Notes: a model not told the origin generated them from the sequence alone. DNA of 19,063 bases from Chitinophagaceae bacterium (GCA_021151685.1 JAGKWS010000081.1:1-19063), one strand, 5' to 3'. Numbered from the stretch's first letter, positions 9,136 to 17,456 are shown. Numbers and translations are program-made.

Positions 9136-10950
9136 ATGGAAAGGAGTAGTGCTTTTTTATTGAAAATGGAAGATCTGGTAAAGCAGGTAGTGGCCTACAA
9201 CCACATTCCCTGCTATCGGGTAGACTCTTCCTGGGAAACGCAGCAAACACCCGCTGGCGAGTTGGTTGCAATACCTGTCATAAGGGTTGTAGGCTTCTTT
9301 GAAGATACTATTGCCAAAATAACAACTGTTCTGAACAGCGAATTCGAACTGTATCAGATAGCATATGCTGGTAACGAAGGTTTTGGAAATACTACCAGTG
9401 CATATCAGGCAAGTTTGCGCACCAACCGCTTAGAGTTGCCCGAGTACAACATACTGGAGCCACATAAATTTGATATTTACGTATCGTCTATTTTACAGGA
9501 TGTGTACAGTGCTATGCACCGCAACCTTACAGGTGCCGGCACGCTACCCGAAGATCTGAAACGCGACTTTTACCGCATAGGTGCGTTTTTGGAAATGGCC
9601 GATATCGAATTCATCAAGATACGCAACAAGGTATCTCATGGCGAATACGACCTTACGCCGGGCAGTATGGTGCAAATTCCGGTTGTAGAGCGTACAGGGT
9701 ACACACCCATTCCAACGCAAACTACACCAGCTGCCGAACTGAAACCGATAGCCACCCCTGCGCACGAAGAAGTAGCTTCGCAACCTGAAACACCAGCCAC
9801 CGTAGCCGCTGTACCAAAAACCAGCCACGTACCACACATAGAGTCTATGGAGATGAATGTGGACAGTTTCGATGCTCTGGCTGTCAGTATCAACAATGTA
9901 GATACCAGTAATGGTGTAAGCAGCAACGATTATTTCGACCTGCTGACCTCGTCACACCATCAAAAACAATCGGACAGTTACGATTTGCTATCATCTGTTC
10001 AGAACATACCAGCAACGCAACCAGTACCACCAGTTGTAACGGAAGCCCCCAAGCCAGCACCAGTGGCCGAGGCACCCAAAATGCAACCAGTACCACCGGT
10101 AGCAATACCAGAGATACCAATGGCAGATGTTGTAACTACCCATAACGAAGATGAAGTAGTACACCACGAGCCTATACTGTCTGAGGCGACACAACCCAAC
10201 ACTTCAGAAACGCCCAAATCGGGTTTTTCATCTCCAGGCGAGGGTGTAGCACTCAACATTGACAAGATTGACACCTTTAATATGAATGTAAGTGGTATGA
10301 TAGAACGTACCACCGAAATAATAAGAGAAGTACCATCTGGTACCAACGGTGTTGCTGCTGGTGTGGCCACAGCTGCTGGCGGTATTGCTATAGATAGTGC
10401 AGTATCGGCAGCTAACAATACCAATAGTACCATGCCATTGCCTGTATCGTCAACCGAGAAAGGGCAAGATGATGGACCGCTGAACATGGATGAAACCATC
10501 CAAATGTCTGATGCTATGCTACGCGAATATGTGCGCACCAGCAATCTGGTGAAGGATATAGATCGCATGATTGCCGAACGTGCAGGGGCCCGCATCAATG
10601 ACGATGTAGACATAGAAGGAGACGTGGAACGTCTGCGATTCTTGAAGGTGAATACTATGAGGCAACTCACAGAACGCCTGATGGATAATAAGGATGACAT
10701 TGTTTCGTTTGCCGAAAAATGGATAGGCAAGGACAATGGTGGCTCTTTCGATTCGGGTATCTGTCTGTTTTATCTCGAATATTTGCTGGTGGGCAAACGC
10801 AACGATCCTGCCTTTTCGGTAGAGTACGTACTGAAGTTCATTTCAGACAACGACTACAGTGCGCGCTACATCATACCTACTTACAATGCAGTACGTCATG
10901 CAGCAGGCGAGCCGGCATCCAGCAACTTTGCCCACCTCACACTGAAGTAA
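9136..10950 (+). CDS. Degenerate RelA/SpoT-like domain protein with long linker and helical C-terminus
   Basis: This 604-residue soluble protein is unnamed. Residues about 40-168 read like a (p)ppGpp synthetase domain. VIRVVGFFEDTIAKI (48-62) matches the strand carrying the usual DIAGIRVIC...FEDD segment. FDIYVSSILQDVYSAMHRNL (112-131) matches EIQIRT...QxxWAxxEH. The helices after it (LKRDFYRIGAFLEMADIEFI, 141-160) match the end of that domain closely. Key catalytic positions are changed: the Mg-binding Asp falls on Ala45, the ExQxRT motif is DIYVSS, and GYRSLH is replaced by GFGNTTSAY (82-90). It is therefore probably not a synthetase. Residues about 185-450 are a Pro/Thr/Ala-rich, probably disordered linker with three D-[SY]-[FY]-D-[AL]-L copies (243, 265, 280). 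Residues about 455-604 form a compact helical domain I do not recognise. The start is ATG 9136; ATG 9166 is an alternative. A terminator follows. Confidence 0.85.
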   Translation: MERSSAFLLKMEDLVKQVVAYNHIPCYRVDSSWETQQTPAGELVAIPVIRVVGFFEDTIAKITTVLNSEFELYQIAYAGNEGFGNTTSAYQASLRTNRLELPEYNILEPHKFDIYVSSILQDVYSAMHRNLTGAGTLPEDLKRDFYRIGAFLEMADIEFIKIRNKVSHGEYDLTPGSMVQIPVVERTGYTPIPTQTTPAAELKPIATPAHEEVASQPETPATVAAVPKTSHVPHIESMEMNVDSFDALAVSINNVDTSNGVSSNDYFDLLTSSHHQKQSDSYDLLSSVQNIPATQPVPPVVTEAPKPAPVAEAPKMQPVPPVAIPEIPMADVVTTHNEDEVVHHEPILSEATQPNTSETPKSGFSSPGEGVALNIDKIDTFNMNVSGMIERTTEIIREVPSGTNGVAAGVATAAGGIAIDSAVSAANNTNSTMPLPVSSTEKGQDDGPLNMDETIQMSDAMLREYVRTSNLVKDIDRMIAERAGARINDDVDIEGDVERLRFLKVNTMRQLTERLMDNKDDIVSFAEKWIGKDNGGSFDSGICLFYLEYLLVGKRNDPAFSVEYVLKFISDNDYSARYIIPTYNAVRHAAGEPASSNFAHLTLK

Positions 10951-10976
10951 ACATTGTAATCAACATCATATCTTTG

Positions 10977-11005
10977 AAGCCGCTACCAGTTAGCGGCTTT
11001 TTTTT
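10977..11005 (+). terminator. Rho-independent terminator after the 604-residue protein gene
   Basis: A perfect stem is formed by AGCCGCTA (10978-10985) and TAGCGGCT (10991-10998), with a CCAGT loop and a run of eight T (10998-11005). Confidence 0.93.
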
Positions 11006-11038
11006 ATATAAATCAATAACCCCAACTTTGCTGTACCC

Positions 11039-11779
11039 ATGAAATACATCAGCCGCCCTTCACCTATTGCCTATGTACTGGTACCTGCCATGGGTGCCCT
11101 TGCCGGTGCTGTAGTACTGGCACTCATACTTTCTATCATAAGTGCCGGAGAGCATTATATGGCTGTCAGAATTGGTATGGGGGTACTATTCGTTGTATTT
11201 ATCGTCTGGTATGCATGGGCGGAACGCTACCGCGATGGCGTGGAACTTGGCAATGGAATGATAAATTTCTTTGCCGATGAACGAAGAAAAAATGCCGAAA
11301 GCACAACAATACTCGTTGGCCATATCAAGCTGGCAGAGGTAGTAACATTGATGCCCGACCACGATTATCCTATGTTCTATCTATTGTACTGCAAAGATGA
11401 AACCATCTGGTACATAGATGCCACATTGGTGCCAGAGCAAGACTTTCGCCAATTTTGCACCGATAACAAAGTACCAGTAGAAGATATAATACCCCTGCAC
11501 CATGACACCGAAATGGCCGGCATAAGCAAAAAATACCTGAAACTAACACAGATTAGCGGCAAAAAAGAAGTATTGATAAAAGTACCTGCCACCGAAATAA
11601 AAACTATAGAATTGGTGAAAGAACACCCATTCTCCGAAACCCGAAAATACTACCGCCTTACCACTGCCGACGATAAGCATTTTTCATTCAAAGCCATCTC
11701 GGCCGATATGGATGAATTGAGTCATGTCATAACTTCACTTGGTATTACACTCCATGAAACATCGACCTACACCCGCTAA
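11039..11779 (+). CDS. Uncharacterised inner-membrane protein with two N-terminal TM helices
   Basis: This 246-residue protein is of unrecognised family. Two hydrophobic segments (about residues 11-35 and 42-61) form an N-terminal hairpin, followed by a soluble region of about 185 residues that should face the cytoplasm. The soluble part alternates short strands and turns. Its end (about 165-240, with YLKLTQ, EVLIKVPATEIKTIEL and KYYRLTTAD) resembles bacterial PH-like domains in pattern, but no diagnostic motif is visible, so this is only a guess. The ATG at 11039 sits 8 nt after CAACTTTG (11023-11030), which differs from TAnnTTTG at one fixed base and may be the promoter element. The upstream terminator separates it from the preceding gene. 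No terminator with a T-run on the plus strand was seen after it; the hairpin at 11861-11880 may work in both directions. Confidence 0.82.
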   Translation: MKYISRPSPIAYVLVPAMGALAGAVVLALILSIISAGEHYMAVRIGMGVLFVVFIVWYAWAERYRDGVELGNGMINFFADERRKNAESTTILVGHIKLAEVVTLMPDHDYPMFYLLYCKDETIWYIDATLVPEQDFRQFCTDNKVPVEDIIPLHHDTEMAGISKKYLKLTQISGKKEVLIKVPATEIKTIELVKEHPFSETRKYYRLTTADDKHFSFKAISADMDELSHVITSLGITLHETSTYTR

Positions 11780-11856
11780 AACGCCATATAGGAGTGAAGT
11801 ACTTTCTACCTGAAATGGTACGAAACATGCCCAATAGGCAAAAATCCATTGCAAAC

Positions 11857-11880
11857 AAAAACGGAGCACAATGGCTCCGT
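11857..11880 (-). terminator. Terminator at the end of the kinase-regulator-exported protein unit
   Basis: ACGGAGC (11861-11867) pairs perfectly with GCTCCGT (11874-11880) around a 6-nt loop. On the minus strand it is followed by a T-run (A residues at 11857-11860 plus the stem end). It lies 91 nt past the stop of the last minus-strand gene and between two convergent genes. Confidence 0.75.
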
Positions 11881-11970
11881 TATATCCAACATACACGAAA
11901 TATCACATAGCGAATACCCACACTTCAAGGGCATCAATTTCTCAAAAGAACCTATACCCTACCGCAAGTA

Positions 11971-12855
11971 CTATTTACCCTTTTTCTTCTTGCGTAAAAA
12001 TGCGTTGCCTATCATGTACGTAGCTTTCCAATTAAGATAGGCATCATTTTTGGCCTTGCTGTCACCAGATGTTGGTTTGGATAGGAAACCAACCTCGGCA
12101 CCAATAGCCAGTGGCCCGTTGGCTACACTATACCCCAGTCTCCACCCTCTTTTCTTCTGGTCGCCAATACGTTGCATCTCGTAGGCGGTTTTACCAACAT
12201 AGCCATCCACCTGTTCGTTCGTAAGCAGCAGAATATCGAAATAGATGGTCTTTCTGTACACGGCAGGTATTCTTTTACCACCAGAAAGTTGTACCCATTC
12301 GTTGGTCTTATCTTCGTACGAAAGGCCTACATAGGGTATATTCACTTTGCGTGCTACGTCCAGCGGAGAAGAATGGTAGGGAATTCCTTTCGGATCTACC
12401 GGTCGGTACAAACTGTCAGAAGCTGAACCCTTTACATTGGTCACAAGGTAGCCACCTCTCAGGTTCAAGGAGTAATAGTGCAGTAAATTGCGCTTTGTGT
12501 AGCCAAAGTATCTGTATCCACCACTGGACGAGCTACCCAAACCCACCTTGGTTTTTTCGTATCCTTTGAAGCCCACAAGACAAAAATTCAGCCCGGCATC
12601 GAGATAATCCTTTTTATAAGGTTTGTCCAATACGTTCCATATGGTATGCCCCCATCCAACTCTGGCACCAAGACCATACACAATGCCTACACCAGCATCT
12701 ACCCGCAGGTGATAGTTGGAGAAACCGGTACCGCCGGTACCTACGGCTACCATAGGCATGTCGTTTCTGGGGTTTACTTTTTCGCCACTATAGGCGTTTT
12801 GTGTGACAATGCCTTGCAATATCAGTACCGCAAGCAACCTGATGACCATTTTCAT
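11971..12855 (-). CDS. Exported protein, second of a related pair after a two-component system
   Basis: This 294-residue protein begins with a signal-like N-terminus: a basic residue, a hydrophobic core (about 4-18), and likely cleavage near AYSG. The mature part is rich in Gly, Tyr and alternating hydrophobic residues, as in outer-membrane or periplasmic beta-strand proteins. It has a PMVAVGTGGTGFSNYHL stretch (34-50) that matches PVIGLGYADVGFSKSHF in the upstream neighbour, so the two are probably distant paralogues. The C-terminus is very basic (RKKKKGK), unlike a classical beta-barrel, which ends in an aromatic residue. Spacing to the upstream gene is 21 nt, so they are surely co-transcribed. 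The gene is the last of a kinase-regulator-exported-exported set. Function is unknown; membership of an envelope response is inferred from context only. The start is ATG 12855; the ATG two codons later is possible. Confidence 0.83.
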   Translation of the reverse strand: MKMVIRLLAVLILQGIVTQNAYSGEKVNPRNDMPMVAVGTGGTGFSNYHLRVDAGVGIVYGLGARVGWGHTIWNVLDKPYKKDYLDAGLNFCLVGFKGYEKTKVGLGSSSSGGYRYFGYTKRNLLHYYSLNLRGGYLVTNVKGSASDSLYRPVDPKGIPYHSSPLDVARKVNIPYVGLSYEDKTNEWVQLSGGKRIPAVYRKTIYFDILLLTNEQVDGYVGKTAYEMQRIGDQKKRGWRLGYSVANGPLAIGAEVGFLSKPTSGDSKAKNDAYLNWKATYMIGNAFLRKKKKGK

Positions 12856-12876
12856 GTTACGTGTTTTTTTTAATTT

Positions 12877-13668
12877 CTAAATTGATATACCCACGGTGGC
12901 CAAACCACGCCACCACTCGTTTTGCATCTTTTCTTTGTAGTTAAACACCGTAGTTTTTTCGGTATCGTAACGCAGGTGAATCTTTTCCGCCGAGAAGCTG
13001 CAATAAAACTTGCGCCCCAATCTTTGCTTCAGCGACAAACAATAACCAGTATGGTTGTAGCGGGTACCAGAGGTAGCATCCATCGTAAGCTTGTAAGGGG
13101 TACAAATACTCACCTCTGCGGTGGTGTTCTTGTATGTACCAAACAGGCTTAGCTGCTTTCTATGCGGGTTAATATTATCGCCGGAAAGTATGAATGTGAG
13201 AAACTCCTGCTGCAATATCCACTGGTATCGCAGGCCTACACACTGGTCTTTTCTTATCTTATAAAACGCCATTAACCCCCACCTGATGTTAAGGCCAAGT
13301 GCTACGGTGCCATCGGTTTCCAGACCAGTACTGTTCAGTTTTTTTTCCTTTGCACGCCCATAGCCACCGGCAACCGATACTTCAGACGCATCTCCTACAA
13401 ACCAATTCTTAATCTTGTTGCGGAATGCCAACCCCATCAGGGAGCCCCCCACCCGCCAATCTATCATAGATGTATTGTAGTGTAGGTAAGCAGTATCAGA
13501 AAACCGTTGGCTACTTTGGTCATATACCCTCCAGTTAAAGTGGCTTTTACTAAAACCAACATCTGCATAACCTAACCCAATAACCGGCCTGTAGCCATCT
13601 TTTGCGGTAGCATGTATGCCTGCTACAAGCAGTAGCAACAGTGCAGCTATGTTGGTGCGGAATTGCAT
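12877..13668 (-). CDS. Exported protein, first of a related pair after a two-component system
   Basis: The 263-residue product has a clear signal peptide: Arg4, a hydrophobic core of about 8-19 with five consecutive Leu, and likely cleavage after ATA (20-22). The mature sequence alternates polar and hydrophobic residues with many aromatics, suggesting a beta-rich envelope protein, possibly a small outer-membrane barrel. It shares a P-x3-[LV]-G-x4-GFS-x2-H pattern (28-43) with the next gene's product (34-49). The ATG at 13668 was chosen over an in-frame upstream start at 13701, because the extension (MLFRIIKRHT) is not signal-like and the chosen start places the signal peptide at the N-terminus. 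A perfect 18-bp palindrome lies 53-70 nt upstream. Nothing in the sequence identifies a ligand or enzyme activity. Confidence 0.85.
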   Translation of the reverse strand: MQFRTNIAALLLLLVAGIHATAKDGYRPVIGLGYADVGFSKSHFNWRVYDQSSQRFSDTAYLHYNTSMIDWRVGGSLMGLAFRNKIKNWFVGDASEVSVAGGYGRAKEKKLNSTGLETDGTVALGLNIRWGLMAFYKIRKDQCVGLRYQWILQQEFLTFILSGDNINPHRKQLSLFGTYKNTTAEVSICTPYKLTMDATSGTRYNHTGYCLSLKQRLGRKFYCSFSAEKIHLRYDTEKTTVFNYKEKMQNEWWRGLATVGISI

Positions 13669-13720
13669 TATCGTATGTCTTTTGATAATGCGAAATAACA
13701 CCGTGCGCCATGCGCATGAA

Positions 13721-13738
13721 ATAGTGCAATTGCACTAT
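13721..13738. promoter_or_regulatory. Palindromic operator candidate, copy 1
   Basis: ATAGTGCAATTGCACTAT is a perfect 18-bp palindrome. It lies 4 nt past the regulator stop codon and is centred 61.5 nt before the ATG of the exported-protein gene at 13668. A near copy precedes the regulator gene. Size and symmetry suit a NarL/LuxR-type dimer. An RNA hairpin (7-bp stem, AATT loop) is the alternative reading; CATGCGCATG (13709-13718), a second perfect palindrome, lies beside it. Confidence 0.6.
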
Positions 13739-13742
13739 GCGC

Positions 13743-14402
13743 CTACACCCAGTTGTTCTTCAATGCTATTTTCACAGCGTCTATCCTGTTGGTTATGTGC
13801 AGCTTGGCGTATATATTACTGATATGATTGCGCACTGTATTGGGGCTTACATCCATCTTGGCTGCAATAAGCCTATAATCGTCACCATCTACCAAACATT
13901 TCAATACATCTATTTCTCTACCCGTCAGTGGTGTTTTTATTTGTGGGGCAATGTGGGTACTGGCAGCAAACTTCGAAAAAAGCGTGAGGGCCCTGCGGGC
14001 AATAGTTGGAGAAAAAGGTACCGACTTGAATTCGTGAACATTCTTAATAGCCAGCAGCAGGTTTTCGGTACTTTCATCTTTTAGCAGGTACCCTGTGGCC
14101 CCTGCGCGAATAGCTTCAAATATCTTCTCATCCTCGTCGAAAACCGTGAGCATGATGTACTCTACCTGCGGATAAATTTCTTTACCAAAGCTAACTGCTT
14201 CTATGCCGTTCATTTCCGGCATGTCTATATCCATCAATACTATGTCTGGCAATTCGTGCGGCAGGTATTTCTTCATTTCTTCCAGAAACACGCTACCATT
14301 CTCGGCCATAAACATAACTTTTATGTCTTGCTGGTCTTTGAATTTCTCACTAATGCCCAGGCGCATCATTCGTTTGTCGTCTACAATCACAATTTTTATC
14401 AT
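13743..14402 (-). CDS. NarL/LuxR-family response regulator
   Basis: The 219-residue product has a receiver domain (1-120) with the acidic pair D8-D9, phospho-acceptor D58 (LMDIDMPEMNG), switch T86 and K108. A LuxR-type helix-turn-helix lies at about 157-216, with LTGREIDVLKCL (159-170) and VSPNTVRNHISNIYAKL (185-201). This is a DNA-binding transcription regulator, and its partner should be the HisKA_3 kinase encoded immediately upstream on the same strand: the kinase stop at 14463 is 60 nt before this start. A palindromic site 15/18 identical to the one downstream lies before this gene, consistent with autoregulation. The next genes encode exported proteins, the likely targets. The start is ATG 14402; the protein begins directly with the receiver's first strand (MIKIVIVDD). 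Confidence 0.95.
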   Translation of the reverse strand: MIKIVIVDDKRMMRLGISEKFKDQQDIKVMFMAENGSVFLEEMKKYLPHELPDIVLMDIDMPEMNGIEAVSFGKEIYPQVEYIMLTVFDEDEKIFEAIRAGATGYLLKDESTENLLLAIKNVHEFKSVPFSPTIARRALTLFSKFAASTHIAPQIKTPLTGREIDVLKCLVDGDDYRLIAAKMDVSPNTVRNHISNIYAKLHITNRIDAVKIALKNNWV

Positions 14403-14448
14403 AGAAATTTCTTTGACGCAAAAATTTATACATCTGGCAGCGGTGGCA

Positions 14449-14466
14449 ATAGTGCAACTGTACTAA
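14449..14466. promoter_or_regulatory. Palindromic operator candidate, copy 2
   Basis: ATAGTGCAACTGTACTAA matches copy 1 at 15 of 18 positions. The left half-site is identical and the right half matches at 6 of 9. It overlaps the last codon and stop of the kinase gene and is centred 55.5 nt before the regulator ATG. Its centre is 38.5 nt from the end of TATAAATTTTTG (14419-14430, minus strand), a degenerate -7-like element; copy 1 has exactly the same spacing. Confidence 0.55.
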
Positions 14467-17396
14467 TGCCCGTTTCCGAGAATGATGGTGATAGATGTTC
14501 CCTTACCGGGTGTGCTTACCACAGTTACTTCAAGTCCTGCTTCCTTCGATCTGTTGAGCATGTTGCGCATACCCAAATGGGTATCTTCCATTTGGTGCCG
14601 TGTATCAAAACCTACCCCATTATCCGCTATCTCTATTTTCATGCGGTATCTGTCGTCAGATTGCATGTACACTACCACATGGCTGGCCTTGCTATGCTTC
14701 AATATATTATTGAATGCTTCCTGACAAATACGGTACATGTTCAGTACCGATTCTTTGGGTAGTAGCTGCTCCTTTTCCAACTGCCTGGTGAATGTTACTT
14801 CTACCGGCACATATTTTTGGGCATATGTAATCAGCTTATCACAAAATTCGTAGTTGGTAATAGGATGCTCGGCAAGGGTCCAGATGGTTTCCCGCAACGT
14901 ATTCATCAGGGTACGCGCAGCATGTTTTAGTTCTGTTGTGCGTGTCTCCGCAGCATTTTCACTGTCAAGCTGCATCAGCATATAGGTAACCAAAGAGCCC
15001 GCATTGTCGTGCAGGTCGCGGCTGATGCGCTCCCGCTCTTTCTGAATTTTTGTAAGCGACTCTATTTCCGCCCTCATTTTCCGCTCCTTCTGTCTAAAGT
15101 AGACTGTTGCAGCAAGGTATATTGTTACAGCTATCGCTATCAAAATCAATGCCCGAAACCACACAGTTTGCCAGTAAGGTGGTGCAATGCGAATAGTGAG
15201 GAGTTGTTTTACAATACTCTGTTCAAACCCACATATCCGCACCTCAAAAATATGCTCGCCCGGCGGCAACGCAATGTAACGGGCGGTAAGTGCTCCATCC
15301 GCTGAATGAAAGTTGCTTTCCAACCCGTTTAATCGGTATTGATATTTCAAAAATTTACTCATAGATGGGGCTATCGCAGCAAATTTGATATCTATTGTAT
15401 TTTGCCGGTAGTTGAGGTCTATGGTATGCTGTTGTTCATTAAATGCAGTCCACACTTGGTCGTTTACCCGCAAGCCCGCCACATAGGCATTCAGTCTGCT
15501 CAGCCGAAACCACATATGCAGTGGCAATATTTCATTGATGCCATTTACGCCACCGAACAGTACCCTATCATTGGCAAAACAAAATGCTTTGCTGTTAAAC
15601 TCGTTGTCTTGCACACCATCTTCGGCAGTGTAGTGAAATACTGTATCTCTCTCAAGGTCTATATGAAAAAGACCAGCATTGCAGGAACCCCATATATCGT
15701 TTTTGCTACGCCATGCACCATATATAGTATTATTCAGCAACTTATGATTTTGCATCGACCAGCTTTTAATAACTCTTCCATCTCGGTCGGCAAGAAAAAG
15801 ACCCGAACTGGTAGATACACAAAGCGCAGCAGTCGATACATTAATATGCTTTATATAATAGTCTGCAAATTTTGGCACTTCTGTTATACTATTCTCATGA
15901 TAGTGCCATAGCCCTTTTTCTGTACCAACAAAATAGTTGTTGCTGTCTATAATGCCAATGGCTGTAATGCTGTTAGGCAGTGTGTGCTGCTTGTTGAGAA
16001 TTAGTTTTTCATTGCCGGCAACAAAATGAAACAGATGATTTTCATAACTCAGTAAGCCTTCATTGTAGTCAATTGTACGGGCTTCATAATAGCTGTTTCT
16101 GCCTGTACCCTGCGGTAGCACTTTTATCAATTGGTCGGTAAGGTCACTCGTATTGCCACCTGCTACGGGTATATAACCAAAGAAATAACGCGAATAGATA
16201 AGCACCCTATCTCCTACCGGCTCAATGGAGTTAAATGCATCCAACTTGGGGTAATGCCGGCAATTGTATCTGGTAGCACCTGCCGAAAGCCCATACGGTG
16301 TAAATTGCCGGAACGAATCCAGCAGCACACCTCCGTACACATTGTTTTGCTTGTCGGCATAAATGCCTTTGATGATGGTGCTGGCTGCATTGCGCTCTTT
16401 GTAGTGTGCAAATTGCGCTCCCAACAAGTTGGCAAAGAAAACACCCTCTACATCGGCCGTCAACCATAACGTATGCCCAATAACCGTATTGGTGAGAAAT
16501 ACGTTATCGTGCGAGGCGTGCATGCCCATATACTCACCGGGCAGACTTGCTTCAACATGCAGGGACGAGTCTATGATAACAAGCCCATATTGACGATCTG
16601 TCAGGTACAGTTTTTTAGACCAACGATCATAACTCATTTGCCTGCTGAACATATTATTGGGCGACAGAGTTATTGCAGCAAGAGAAACAACGGCATTAGT
16701 ACCCAGGTTGTATTGGCACAAATAGGTTCTCCCCGGTTGGGTGGTAAGAAAAACCATGTTGCCCTGTCCGGTCAATACAGGATTGCTTTCTACCGGGTAA
16801 GGCAGCTTCCTTGCTGCAAACCCCGCATCATTGCCCTCCAGGTAGGTACTGTTACCCCGGGCAAAGACCAGTAGCTTATTGTCATAAGTTACCGCACTGC
16901 TGTTTTGCAACCATGTGCAAGTGGCTATACAGGTAAAACGGTACCCCTGCTTATCGGCTGTCAATTTAAAAACACCTTCATTGTCTACTACACAAAATGC
17001 ATTTCCGTGCCTTGCTGGTGCCAAATGAACCCCACCCCATCTAAAGGGCATCCTTGTTACCACTACGCTGCTGAAAGAATGCGTATTGAATACTTCCAAA
17101 CCCTTGTCGCCTGCCACCTGCAGCAAGGTGTCATTCAGAAAGCACAGATCATATATAGAGTGATTTACAAGCGGACTATCGGAAAACGTCTTGAAAAAAT
17201 GGCCGTCATATCGGCACAAGCCCTCTGCCGTACCCAGCCACACAAAGCCTTTTGAGTCACCGGTAATGGCATATACCGTATTTTGTAACAAGCCGTTCCT
17301 GGTAGATAGCTGGCACCAGCTAAGCGGACTGGCCACGAGTGCCAATGTACTCATTACCGCCACCACCACCAATAGCAAAACCCGCCCCAACAGCAT
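14463..17396 (-). CDS. Two-component propeller sensor histidine kinase (HisKA_3 type)
   Basis: The 977-residue membrane kinase starts with a signal/TM segment (about 1-23). A large periplasmic sensor of Reg_prop repeats follows; the clearest is DSKGFVWLGTAEGLCRYDG (47-65), with others around 480-500 and 560-580. Next come a Y_Y_Y-type beta-sandwich (about 660-738), a TM helix (about 746-766), a short coiled coil, and the DHp box RDLHDNAG with phospho-accepting H796. The ATPase domain has an N-box EAFNNILKH (893-901), G1 ADNGVGFD (924-931) and a G2-like STPGKGTS (961-968). The architecture matches Bacteroidota sensors of envelope or carbohydrate signals, but it lacks the C-terminal receiver and AraC domain of hybrid types and uses the separate NarL-type regulator downstream. 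The ATG at 17396 is preferred; an in-frame TTG at 17423 would give nine more residues. An inverted repeat lies just upstream. The ligand is unknown. Confidence 0.94.
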   Translation of the reverse strand: MLLGRVLLLVVVAVMSTLALVASPLSWCQLSTRNGLLQNTVYAITGDSKGFVWLGTAEGLCRYDGHFFKTFSDSPLVNHSIYDLCFLNDTLLQVAGDKGLEVFNTHSFSSVVVTRMPFRWGGVHLAPARHGNAFCVVDNEGVFKLTADKQGYRFTCIATCTWLQNSSAVTYDNKLLVFARGNSTYLEGNDAGFAARKLPYPVESNPVLTGQGNMVFLTTQPGRTYLCQYNLGTNAVVSLAAITLSPNNMFSRQMSYDRWSKKLYLTDRQYGLVIIDSSLHVEASLPGEYMGMHASHDNVFLTNTVIGHTLWLTADVEGVFFANLLGAQFAHYKERNAASTIIKGIYADKQNNVYGGVLLDSFRQFTPYGLSAGATRYNCRHYPKLDAFNSIEPVGDRVLIYSRYFFGYIPVAGGNTSDLTDQLIKVLPQGTGRNSYYEARTIDYNEGLLSYENHLFHFVAGNEKLILNKQHTLPNSITAIGIIDSNNYFVGTEKGLWHYHENSITEVPKFADYYIKHINVSTAALCVSTSSGLFLADRDGRVIKSWSMQNHKLLNNTIYGAWRSKNDIWGSCNAGLFHIDLERDTVFHYTAEDGVQDNEFNSKAFCFANDRVLFGGVNGINEILPLHMWFRLSRLNAYVAGLRVNDQVWTAFNEQQHTIDLNYRQNTIDIKFAAIAPSMSKFLKYQYRLNGLESNFHSADGALTARYIALPPGEHIFEVRICGFEQSIVKQLLTIRIAPPYWQTVWFRALILIAIAVTIYLAATVYFRQKERKMRAEIESLTKIQKERERISRDLHDNAGSLVTYMLMQLDSENAAETRTTELKHAARTLMNTLRETIWTLAEHPITNYEFCDKLITYAQKYVPVEVTFTRQLEKEQLLPKESVLNMYRICQEAFNNILKHSKASHVVVYMQSDDRYRMKIEIADNGVGFDTRHQMEDTHLGMRNMLNRSKEAGLEVTVVSTPGKGTSITIILGNGH

Positions 17397-17427
17397 ACCA
17401 GCCTGTTTATTATTTTTCAACAATTAA

Positions 17428-17456
17428 ATATACTCAATTATCAATGTTGAGTATAT
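17428..17456. promoter_or_regulatory. 10-bp inverted repeat upstream of the kinase gene
   Basis: ATATACTCAA (17428-17437) and TTGAGTATAT (17447-17456) are perfect inverted repeats with a 9-bp spacer, 32 nt before the kinase ATG. The proximal arm overlaps a TATATTTA sequence on the minus strand, one base off the -7 consensus, so a bound protein could block or modulate the kinase promoter. It is unrelated in sequence to the two GTGCAA-type palindromes. Confidence 0.5.

Noticed and set aside
11849..12040. Plus-strand open frame over the convergent terminator
   Set aside because: It spans the terminator hairpin and the antisense of the exported-protein 3' end, and has no coding signature.
12475..12482. 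ATAGTGCA half-site like the operator palindromes, inside the second exported-protein gene
   Set aside because: It has no matching second half, lies within coding sequence far from a start codon, and an 8-mer match is likely by chance.
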